The translations under genes and the position numbers were made by a program. DNA of 64,000 bases from SIG291 sp045543455 (GTDB lineage Bacteria > Bacillota > Clostridia > Lachnospirales > Lachnospiraceae): contig JAZQMK010000042.1 of assembly GCA_045543455.1 (NCBI GenBank), forward strand, positions 1-64,000, read 5' to 3'. Positions 53,420 to 60,591 of the stretch are shown in pieces (position 1 is the stretch's first letter; every line of letters begins with the position of its first letter). The notes beneath the pieces were generated by a model. The model worked only from the letters and a program-made list of their open reading frames with translations, did not search any database and was not told the DNA's origin.

Positions 53420-53943
53420 CGCAGATGGTCTTCCCATTTATCATTAAGTCGGACATAGGAATGAGCAATACCTTCAGGGGTAAATTGTAATTTTTCAATG
53501 AGCTTAATTGATGGTGTATTAGTAGGAAGTATATAAGCTTCAATACGATTAAGACCACATTCGTTAAACATAATATCGATGGCCTTACTGATTGCTTCAT
53601 AGGCGTAACCCTTTTGTGTGTAATCATGGTGTATTTTATAGCCTAATAGGGCAGATAAAAAGTCACCTCTTAAAATGTTGTTAAAGGAGATGCTTCCGAT
53701 TATCTTTGAAGTATCACCTTTTTCAAATATATAAAATCTTATATGCTTACCCTGCAAAAAGCCGTTATATTCCATATCAAGAAGTGCTTTTTGGTATTTT
53801 CTGGTGTAGAATTCAGGGGAACGTTTAGGCTCCACAGGGTTAAAATATTCTATATTATCGCTGTAGAATTCTAAAACTCTACTGGCATAAGAAGAATCTA
53901 ATATTTTTAGAGTAAGTCGTTTAGTCTCATACTCAAAAAACAT
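53389..53943 (-). CDS. GNAT-family N-acetyltransferase (RimJ/RimL-like)
   Basis: This 184-residue acetyl-CoA-dependent acetyltransferase has the RimL-type opening YETKRLTLKILDSSYASRVLEFY, IIGSISFNNILRGDF, the acetyl-CoA loop region HHDYTQKGYAYEAISKAIDIMF and NRIEAYILPTNTPSIKLIEKLQF. The target, a protein N terminus or a small molecule, cannot be told. GGAGGTGG on the minus strand precedes the ATG. It overlaps the upstream-strand gene end and diverges from tadA. Confidence 0.9.
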   Translation of the reverse strand: MFFEYETKRLTLKILDSSYASRVLEFYSDNIEYFNPVEPKRSPEFYTRKYQKALLDMEYNGFLQGKHIRFYIFEKGDTSKIIGSISFNNILRGDFLSALLGYKIHHDYTQKGYAYEAISKAIDIMFNECGLNRIEAYILPTNTPSIKLIEKLQFTPEGIAHSYVRLNDKWEDHLRYSLVNSKHQ

Positions 53944-53944
53944 A

Positions 53945-53972
53945 TTGCCACCTCCATTATATCTGTTATAAT
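53945..53972 (+). promoter_or_regulatory. Candidate promoter of tadA
   Basis: TTGCCA (53945-53950) and TATAAT (53967-53972) are 16 bases apart, 38 bases before the tadA start. Confidence 0.6.
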
Positions 53973-54009
53973 AAATATATCAGAATCTTTATGAAAAGGG
54001 AAGATAATT

Positions 54010-54492
54010 ATGACAACAGATGAAAAGTATATGAAAGAAGCTTTGAAACAGGCAAAGAAAGCATATAATCTTTGCGAAGCTCCAATAGGCTGTGTTATAG
54101 TATATGAAGATAAGATAATAGCAAGAGGATATAATCGTCGCAATACAGATAAATCTACATTGGCACATGCAGAGATTCTGGCAATAAAAAAGGCTAGTAA
54201 ATATATGGGAGATTGGCGTTTGGAAGATTGTACCATGTACATAACCCTAGAACCCTGTCAGATGTGTGCAGGAGCAATTGTTCAATCAAGAATGAAAAGA
54301 GTAGTTGTTGGTGCCATGAATAAGAAGGCGGGCTGTGCAGGCTCAGTTATAAATTTACTTGATATGAAGGAATTTAACCATCAGGTGGAACTTACAACAG
54401 GTGTTATGGAAGAAGAATGTTCGGTTTTAATAAGTGGTTTTTTTAAGAAACTAAGGAAGCGGTGTACTTGTGAAAAAAGAGATATTGAATAA
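54010..54492 (+). CDS. tadA: tRNA adenosine deaminase
   Basis: TadA (160 residues) converts A34 of tRNA-Arg(ACG) to inosine. The zinc site is H53 with catalytic E55 in LAHAEILAIK, and C83 and C86 in EPCQMCAGAI. Length and motifs are standard. In Bacillus the homologue lies just upstream of the SRP RNA and dnaX; here an O-antigen-ligase-like gene and a repeat field have been placed in between. Confidence 0.95.
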   Translation: MTTDEKYMKEALKQAKKAYNLCEAPIGCVIVYEDKIIARGYNRRNTDKSTLAHAEILAIKKASKYMGDWRLEDCTMYITLEPCQMCAGAIVQSRMKRVVVGAMNKKAGCAGSVINLLDMKEFNHQVELTTGVMEEECSVLISGFFKKLRKRCTCEKRDIE

Positions 54493-55801
54493 AATATTAG
54501 GAATATATATAGGATTTTTTATTATATATTCAGCTGCAAAGAGAATAGTTCCATTTGCATTATTTATGCAGGGGCTTCCAAACGATGCAGTATATATGTT
54601 TTTTAATGTTGCCAGCGTTATTATGCTGATAGCGGCATTTTTCATAGATAAAAATGAACTTAAGGTATATAAATGGCCTTTGTTACTTTGCTTTGTTTTG
54701 GTTACAATAATATCATCAGTTATTAACGCTAAGTATGGAATTGTGGCAAATGTAGCAGTGGTAATATGTTCGCTTATCCATTATTTCTTGTTCTTCTCCT
54801 ATTATGGAAGAGTAGGAAAAGAAAAATTTATAAAGCACATAAAGATAATTATGGATATCGTTATGGTATTTTGGATTATTGCAACAGTTGTTTCATTTGT
54901 TCAGTTTTATAAGCTTACAGCATATAGGGTTATGTTAGATGGCGTTGAACGTAGAATAGGATTCTTTGATAACAGACTCTTTGGTGTGTTTATTGATCCT
55001 AATTTTGCAGCAATAATCTCATTAGTACTTATTGTAATGGCAGTTATGAATATCCTTTCAAAGAAACATGTAGCTTTAAAAATATGGTATATATTAACCA
55101 TAGGCATTAATTTCAGCTACATTGTATTGAGTGGTTCTAGAGCTGTTGAGATATCTATGTATATAATTGCAATGGCAGGAGCCTTTTTTGGCATATACTA
55201 CTATGTTATAAAGCAGAGCAAGGCGATTAAGAAAACAGCAACAATATGCTTTGCGGTAATATTTTCTGTAGCAGTTATTTTTGTAGGCGGATTTATCACT
55301 AAAAAAATGTGGGAGGAACTACCACGATTTAATGAAGAAAAGCAAAAAAGAACAGAAGTTTCTTTGGATAGAACAGATGTCAATGAAGAAAACATTTCTA
55401 ATAATAGATTTGAGATATGGAAAAGCTACGTAAATGCAATGGAAGGCAAATATGTATTTGGTATGTCTCCACGTAACTGTTTAGCTTATGCTAGAGAAAA
55501 ATATCCGGATAGTTTTATGGTTGTTAGAAATTATTCAATTCATAATGGATATTTGGCTGTATTTGCATACACAGGAATAGCTGGCTGTATATGTATATTT
55601 TCTTTTATAGCGTTTATGGTAGGAGACGTAATAAAATATATTCTCATAAAGAAGAAGGCAGATAAGGAATATATCCTGATAGTTTTAATAGTGGCAGCTC
55701 TTGCCATATATTCATTCTTCTTTACAGAACTGTTTTTAATAAATAATTTTACCAGCTCTTTAATCTGGCCGTTGTTTGGATATCTTGTATATCAGGATTA
55801 G
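54470..55801 (+). CDS. O-antigen ligase/polymerase-like membrane protein
   Basis: This 443-residue protein has about ten to twelve membrane helices. A larger outside loop (about 275-350) contains RFEIWKSYVNAMEGKYVFGMSPRN in overlapping pieces and VRNYSIHNGYLAVFAYTG, matching the Wzy_C/WaaL pattern in which an arginine and a histidine near HN-x-Y are conserved. Such proteins polymerise or transfer glycans on the outer face. It starts at GTG inside the tadA end (23-base overlap), with AAGGA somewhat far upstream. No other glycan genes are adjacent. Confidence 0.82.
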   Translation: MKKEILNKILGIYIGFFIIYSAAKRIVPFALFMQGLPNDAVYMFFNVASVIMLIAAFFIDKNELKVYKWPLLLCFVLVTIISSVINAKYGIVANVAVVICSLIHYFLFFSYYGRVGKEKFIKHIKIIMDIVMVFWIIATVVSFVQFYKLTAYRVMLDGVERRIGFFDNRLFGVFIDPNFAAIISLVLIVMAVMNILSKKHVALKIWYILTIGINFSYIVLSGSRAVEISMYIIAMAGAFFGIYYYVIKQSKAIKKTATICFAVIFSVAVIFVGGFITKKMWEELPRFNEEKQKRTEVSLDRTDVNEENISNNRFEIWKSYVNAMEGKYVFGMSPRNCLAYAREKYPDSFMVVRNYSIHNGYLAVFAYTGIAGCICIFSFIAFMVGDVIKYILIKKKADKEYILIVLIVAALAIYSFFFTELFLINNFTSSLIWPLFGYLVYQD

Positions 55802-55821
55802 GGTATCAAAAGAAAAATAGG

Positions 55822-55850
55822 TTGACATCTTAGATAAAAAAAGATATACT
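55822..55850 (+). promoter_or_regulatory. Promoter of the SRP RNA gene
   Basis: TTGACA (55822-55827) and TATACT (55845-55850) are 17 bases apart, about 32 bases before the RNA 5' end. Confidence 0.8.
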
Positions 55851-55881
55851 AATCTAGCGATTAAATTAAGTTTTCAAATTT

Positions 55882-56143
55882 CCGTGCAGCCGGGGAGATA
55901 GCGGTGCCCTGTACCTGCAATCCGCTACAGCAGGGGTGATATTCTGCCTAGGGTGTTTTCTTGTAGAGCTGCCCGATATAAGTGGTGTTGAAGTTTGGGT
56001 CTTGCGCAACAGGAATCTGTGAACCATGTCAGGTTGGGAACAAAGCAGCATTAAGCAGAAGCTCTTGTGTGCCGCGAGGGTGCCTGGACCGAGCTAACTG
56101 TATCGGTAACGTCTGTGAGAGGCAAACGAAGCAGGATGCACGG
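55882..56143 (+). ncRNA. ffs: Large signal recognition particle RNA
   Basis: The ends pair (CCGTGCA at 55882 with TGCACGG at 56137), enclosing about 262 bases. The Alu-domain sequence GGTGCCCTGTACCTGCAATC and the partner GCTACAGCAGGG are near the 5' end. The S-domain tip ATGTCAGGTTGGGAACAAAG followed by CAGCATTAAGC matches the Ffh-binding helix 8 of clostridial and Bacillus SRP RNAs. It works with Ffh to target membrane proteins. Synteny with tadA, dnaX, ybaB and recR supports the call. Exact ends are estimated from pairing. Confidence 0.95.
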
Positions 56144-56173
56144 ATTATAATAAATATATAATATTGATTATTC

Positions 56174-56202
56174 ACCTTGCAGGGAGACTTGCAAGGTTTT
56201 TT
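56174..56202 (+). terminator. Terminator of the SRP RNA
   Basis: ACCTTGCA pairs with TGCAAGGT across GGGAGACT, followed by TTTTTT. Confidence 0.85.
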
Positions 56203-56208
56203 AATGCT

Positions 56209-56573
56209 GCAATTTTCTATTGTCTTAACGCTAACAGTTTATTTCCTATAAAAAGGATTATCCGTATAGGTTTTATAATGGGCAGTAAGCCCCTTAAGCA
56301 AAACTCACAACTTTGAATGGTGTTTGGCAATATGAGCTGACTTAGAGTACCTATGGTACTTTTAGGAGTATTTCATATATGCTGTTCGATGCAAGCATCA
56401 CCATCATATATGAAATGCTCCTAAGGTGCTAAGCACCTCTAAGTCAGCTTTAGTTTTCTATATTCCATTCAAAGTTGTTCAGACAGTTGCACGGGGCTTA
56501 CGGTTATCTAGGATAATCCTTTTTATTTAACGGAAATTGCACAATGTTAGCTTCAAGACAATAGGAAAATTGC
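56209..56573. repeat. 365-bp nested palindrome (element A)
   Basis: The arms GCAATTTTCTATTGTCTT at 56209 and the matching AAGACAATAGGAAAATTGC ending at 56573 bound the element. Nested inside are AAAAGGATTATCC with GGATAATCCTTTT, GTAAGCCCC (56285) with GGGGCTTAC (56493), CAACTTTGAATGG with CCATTCAAAGTTG, and then the cloverleaf core at 56335-56449. There is no open frame of interest. On paper nearly the whole length can fold into one cruciform. Confidence 0.85.
56335..56449. repeat. Cloverleaf repeat, copy 1
   Basis: Outer stem AGCTGACTTAG with CTAAGTCAGCT. Left hairpin AGTACCTATGGTACT (56346-56360). Central 19-bp arm (56363-56381 with 56405-56423) capped by GATGC-AA-GCATC. Right hairpin AGGTGCTAAGCACCT (56424-56438). 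The four parts are adjacent, as in a four-way junction. Confidence 0.85.
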
Positions 56574-56592
56574 TAGGCGGTGTGTAAATGAC

Positions 56593-56703
56593 GCTAACTT
56601 AGTCCTAGAGGACTTATATGTGTGTCCCTTATATGGTGTACTGATGCAAGCATCGTCCACCATAAAGGAACACCCATAAAGTTGCTACGCAACTTAAGTT
56701 AGC
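56593..56703. repeat. Cloverleaf repeat, copy 2
   Basis: Outer stem GCTAACTTA with TAAGTTAGC. Left hairpin AGTCCTAGAGGACT (56601-56614). Central arm with bulges (about 56616-56638 with 56658-56678) capped by GATGC-AA-GCATC (56643-56654). Right hairpin AAGTTGCTACGCAACTT (56679-56695). It is flanked by direct repeats of ATTGCACAATGTTAGC at 56536 and 56743. Confidence 0.85.
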
Positions 56704-56812
56704 TGTGAATCTATTAACTAGATCATCGTAAGTAAAAATCAAATTGCACAATGTTAGCGTTAAGACAATAGGAAAATTGCTAGATGGGTGAGTGTAAGTC
56801 TCATAATATTTG

Positions 56813-56950
56813 GGTGAAGCTCCATTTGCAAAGAAAACACTTTGGAGACGCTGGTACTTAGTGGGTGGACGATGATAGTCGTACAGCCACTTATGTACCA
56901 TTGCGTCGTAGAGTAGTGCAAGCGTGTTTTCGAGCAAATGGGCTTGCACC
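56813..56950. repeat. Long hairpin element P1
   Basis: GGTGAAGCTCCATTTGC (56813) pairs with GCAAATGGGCTTGCACC (ending 56950), with mismatches. The inner part GGTACTTAGTGG pairs with CCACTTATGTACC around ACGATGATAGTCGT. It ends two bases before cloverleaf copy 3. Confidence 0.8.
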
Positions 56951-56952
56951 CT

Positions 56953-57065
56953 GCTAACTTAGTACCGATGGTACTTGTATGTGTTCTTCCTATATGACGT
57001 CCTAATGCGAGCATTGTCCGTCATATAGAAAGTCCTCATAAAGTTGCTACGCAACTTAAGTTAGT
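56953..57065. repeat. Cloverleaf repeat, copy 3
   Basis: Outer stem GCTAACTTA with TAAGTTAGT. Left hairpin AGTACCGATGGTACT (56961-56975). Central arm ending CTATATGACG with CGTCATATAG, capped by AATGC-GA-GCATT (57004-57015), a paired change from GATGC/GCATC. Right hairpin AAGTTGCTACGCAACTT (57041-57057). Confidence 0.85.
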
Positions 57066-57129
57066 TGTGAATCTAGGAATAAAAAAGTCCATAAAGTTAT
57101 AAATAAATTAAAGGGACTGATAACATATA

Positions 57130-57302
57130 GGTGAAGCTCCATTTGCTAAGAAAACCCTTGCGAGACATCGGTACTTAGTTGGCAGACGATGTAAGTCGTA
57201 TGGCAACTTATGTACCGTTATGTCGAGAACGGAGCGCAAGCGTGTTTTTGTGCAAATGGACTTACACCTTGCAAGCGTGTTTTTGTGCAAATGGACTTCC
57301 AC
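57130..57302. repeat. Long hairpin element P2 with duplicated right arm
   Basis: P2 (57130-57268) repeats the P1 design: GGTGAAGCTCCATTTGC with GCAAATGGACTTACACC, and inner GGTACTTAGTTGGC with GCAACTTATGTACC around ACGATGTAAGTCGT. The right arm GCAAGCGTGTTTTTGTGCAA is then repeated 35 bases on (57271), leaving an extra unpaired arm. Confidence 0.8.
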
Positions 57303-57401
57303 TTTTTTACCGTTCATGTCATATATTGACCACTCATGCAAAATCTATTGAAAAAATACTTGACAATGTTAAACTTTAGTTAAAACAAAGGAGGTATTTT
57401 T

Positions 57402-60400
57402 ATGAGGTTTGATAAGAAATATTTGGTTGAATTTTTGGGAACGGCAATATTTATGTTTGTAGTATGTGGATTTGCTATGTTTGTGGGGGCTGAAAATAAT
57501 GATTGGCTACAAAAATATTTTAATTTCTACGCCAATATGGGGGCATTTTTAATTGCATTTGTTGCGGGCTTAACATATATGTTGCTATACCTAGCGTTTT
57601 CTAAGGTTACGGTATGTCATTTTAATCCTATTTTTTCATTTGCTTATTTATTGGATGGAAGAATGGGAACGAAAGAATTTATCGCCTATATGGAAAGTCA
57701 GGTATTAGGTGCTGTACTAGGAGTAGGCCTTGTGGGAAAATTAATTGAAAATATGGGTATTACAGATAAAACTCGAGGTACTATAGAAATTAAAAGATTT
57801 TATAATAGTGAGGGGAAATATGACAGCATAGATTTAGTGGTTGGAGTTTTTAAAGGAAAGCTTATTAATGTGAAGGGGAAAATGGGAAGCTTATATCCGG
57901 AAGCGGTTGCATTTATCTTAGAGGTAGTGCTAGCATTTGTTTTGGTATGGGTATTTCTAAAGATTAATTCTGATAAAAATATAATGAGGCTTAGAGGCGT
58001 GTTTATTAGTATTTCAATGGTGATGGTATATTGGGTTGGAATTCCATATACGACAACTCTCTTAAATCCAGCAAAGGAAATGGCCGCAATGCTTGTTAAT
58101 GCCATCTTAGAACAAGAATTACTCTTAAAGGAATTATGGATATTTCTTATTGGACCAATAGCAGGTGCTAGTATAGCAGTTGGTGTATATAAGGGATATG
58201 AAATGTTAGAGGGTTGTAAACAATTAATTGGTTCTATGATATTTGTTATATTTAGTACGGAAATTTTAGGAAACTTAATATTTACATATAGTGAAAATGT
58301 AAGGGGGTATGTTTATGATTATGAAGAAGTGTTTTTATCTGCAATCGGAAATTTTCTAGTTCCTATAGGCATAGCGGGGGCGTTTTTACTTGCACATTTT
58401 CTTAGTGGAGAGATAAGAATTACTATGTTTAATCCAGCAGTATCGTTAGCACAATTTGTTTCAAAACAAATAAGTGCAAAGGATTGTATACATGATATTA
58501 TATCTCAAATTATTGGAATGTTTTTAGGGTTTATCTCCTTTGTTTTTGTGAAGAAAGAGATATTTAGAAAGCCTGACTTAAGTTGTGGTAATAGCTTTTT
58601 GCAGTTGGGAAATATGGGGCTTGTTGCAACAATTATTTTGATATTTATTTTATATAGTGTTTTGATTGGTATGGCGTTATATCTTAATGAAAAATTACAT
58701 ATTTTTTCGATGTTTATGATGGCTGGCATTATGATTTTTGTAAATGTTATTGCAATAAGGTTTATTGGTGTTATTGACAATCCTGTAAGGAGTATTTTGA
58801 TTGGAGTTATAAGTAAAAAATTAAAAGATGGTATGGTTATTGTGGGTATTATGCTTGTAATAGCGTTGAGTGTTGGATTGTTATATAATAAAATGCTAAA
58901 AGTGTTGCAAAAAAGCTATATTAGAGAAATGATAGGAACATATATGTTTATGCTATTTGGTGTTGGTGGGGCTATGAGTATTGGTTTACAGCTGACAAAA
59001 AATATGGGCTTGCAGTATATGGTGGGCATTGTAGCAACCACAATGCTGTTTGGTTTAGTTTATGTGATTTTTTATTATAGCTTTGAACAAAATGCGCAAT
59101 TTAATCCGGTTATTTCCATGGCGCAATGGTTTAATGGTACATATAGTTTGAAAGAAACTGTGGTTAATATATGTATGCAAGTTATAGGTTCCATTGGTGC
59201 ATTTGCTACTTTGGTAGGAATTTATAAAATGACTGAAAGAACAGATGGAACCCTTGTAGAATATATGACTGTTAGAGGAAAAGCACCTTCTGAGGGATCT
59301 GTTTTTGGATATTTTTCAGTTGTGTTTGATGTAGATATTTATAGTAAAATAAATAAAGCCCATTGGCAAGTATTTTTGGTTGAAATAATAGTGACAATGA
59401 CGCTGTTTGTAGTAGCTGCAAATGTATTAAAGAAGAATAAAAGAAATATGTTTGCGGGACTAATAATGGGTGTATCAATATCAGTGGCATCACTATTTGG
59501 CATAGCTTATAACAACAGCATTGGAAATGTGGCAAAAGATATAGCTTCGCTAATATTTAATTTGTTGGATGGAAATGACAAGGTGCTTTTATCCACAGTA
59601 GTAGCATTTGTAGGGGCTTTGTCAGGAATTCTATTAGGCATGTTAGTGTATAAGATTAACTTAAAGTATTTTAGGGAATTTATAGGAATGTGCATATATA
59701 TAATATTGGCATTTGGAGTAAGTATGAATTTTAGAATATATTTATATAGTCATACATTTTATACCTATAGTGATGGATATACTTCTGTTTCAAATATTAG
59801 CAATATACTCAATTATGTTGTAATAGCTATAGCATTTAGTTTGAGTTATGTAATTATATATTATGGTTTCGGAAAGGAAAATGAGGCGCATTTTAATCCA
59901 TTAGTAACGATTGCATTATGGATTAATAAAAAAATAAAATTAATAAGTGCATTGTTTCACATATTATTCCAAATGTTGGGAGCGATTGTGGGAGTTAACT
60001 TTATATATTGGCTACACGTGTTAATAGCAGGCAGATTTGATTATTCAGGGTATCAGGCATTGTGCGAATGTTGGGATCCAATAAGAGAAAGAGATTGTGG
60101 TGTTGTGGCAAATGTGGTATATGCACGTGGAATTGTAAATCCTGATAAAAAAGAAATAATAGTTGCTTTTATTGTGGAATTGATTTTTACTTGCCTAATA
60201 GTCTTGGCAATACTATATGTGAATAACAAGAAATACAGATTCTTGGGAGCATCAGGTATTATAACAGCTGGAGTTTTACTGATATCATATCTAATGGCTA
60301 TTCCATTTACAGGAGGTTCATTTAATCCTGTAAGAAGCTTAGCATCAGCAATAATTAATGAGATTTTAGGCTATAAGCTTGCAATGAAACAAATCTGGAT

Positions 60401-60488
60401 TTTCCTTTTAGCACCTACCTTAGGAGCATTACTGGCAGTGCTGATATTTAGGCTACTTTATAGAGAAAAGAAAATAGGAAAAGAATAG
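57402..60488 (+). CDS. Four tandem aquaporin-like (MIP) modules in one protein
   Basis: This 1028-residue membrane protein has about 24 predicted helices. It repeats the MIP layout four times; each module has a half-helix NPA-type motif after its second helix and another after its fifth. The asparagines are N75 (HFNPI) and N222 (LLNPAK); N344 (MFNPA) and N460 (IDNPVR); N568 (QFNPV) and N709 (IGNVAK, with proline replaced); N832 (HFNPL) and N975 (SFNPVR). Ordinary aquaporins are 230-280 residues and assemble as homotetramers, so this chain would supply a whole tetramer with four non-identical pores. AAAGGAGG precedes the ATG. A terminator follows. Substrate (water, glycerol, other) is unknown. 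Confidence 0.88.
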   Translation: MRFDKKYLVEFLGTAIFMFVVCGFAMFVGAENNDWLQKYFNFYANMGAFLIAFVAGLTYMLLYLAFSKVTVCHFNPIFSFAYLLDGRMGTKEFIAYMESQVLGAVLGVGLVGKLIENMGITDKTRGTIEIKRFYNSEGKYDSIDLVVGVFKGKLINVKGKMGSLYPEAVAFILEVVLAFVLVWVFLKINSDKNIMRLRGVFISISMVMVYWVGIPYTTTLLNPAKEMAAMLVNAILEQELLLKELWIFLIGPIAGASIAVGVYKGYEMLEGCKQLIGSMIFVIFSTEILGNLIFTYSENVRGYVYDYEEVFLSAIGNFLVPIGIAGAFLLAHFLSGEIRITMFNPAVSLAQFVSKQISAKDCIHDIISQIIGMFLGFISFVFVKKEIFRKPDLSCGNSFLQLGNMGLVATIILIFILYSVLIGMALYLNEKLHIFSMFMMAGIMIFVNVIAIRFIGVIDNPVRSILIGVISKKLKDGMVIVGIMLVIALSVGLLYNKMLKVLQKSYIREMIGTYMFMLFGVGGAMSIGLQLTKNMGLQYMVGIVATTMLFGLVYVIFYYSFEQNAQFNPVISMAQWFNGTYSLKETVVNICMQVIGSIGAFATLVGIYKMTERTDGTLVEYMTVRGKAPSEGSVFGYFSVVFDVDIYSKINKAHWQVFLVEIIVTMTLFVVAANVLKKNKRNMFAGLIMGVSISVASLFGIAYNNSIGNVAKDIASLIFNLLDGNDKVLLSTVVAFVGALSGILLGMLVYKINLKYFREFIGMCIYIILAFGVSMNFRIYLYSHTFYTYSDGYTSVSNISNILNYVVIAIAFSLSYVIIYYGFGKENEAHFNPLVTIALWINKKIKLISALFHILFQMLGAIVGVNFIYWLHVLIAGRFDYSGYQALCECWDPIRERDCGVVANVVYARGIVNPDKKEIIVAFIVELIFTCLIVLAILYVNNKKYRFLGASGIITAGVLLISYLMAIPFTGGSFNPVRSLASAIINEILGYKLAMKQIWIFLLAPTLGALLAVLIFRLLYREKKIGKE

Positions 60489-60492
60489 TGCT

Positions 60493-60530
60493 AAAATGTG
60501 ACATTTGAAACAAAGAATGTCACATTTTTA
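60493..60530 (+). terminator. Terminator after the aquaporin-like gene
   Basis: AAAATGTGACATT (60493-60505) pairs with AATGTCACATTTT (60516-60528), followed by T-rich sequence. Confidence 0.85.
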
Positions 60531-60532
60531 TA

Positions 60533-60561
60533 TTGAGAAAATTGTGTAAATCGTATATAAT
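60533..60561 (+). promoter_or_regulatory. Promoter of dnaX-ybaB-recR
   Basis: TTGAGA (60533-60538) and TATAAT (60556-60561) are 17 bases apart, 31 bases before the dnaX start. AGGAGG precedes the ATG. Confidence 0.78.
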
Positions 60562-60591
60562 ACTATAGGTAGTTTTATTAGGAGGTGTGGT

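Noticed and set aside
55882..56143. Cobalamin-type riboswitch in place of SRP RNA
   Set aside because: The paired ends, the Alu-domain sequence, the helix 8 sequence and the synteny all fit SRP RNA, and no cobalamin gene follows.
56209..57302. CRISPR array
   Set aside because: The repeats are long, palindromic and unequal in spacing with no unique regular spacers and no cas genes.
56629..57341. Short frames in the palindrome field
   Set aside because: They lie within inverted repeats, overlap one another on the same strand, and their products follow the repeat rather than any protein pattern.
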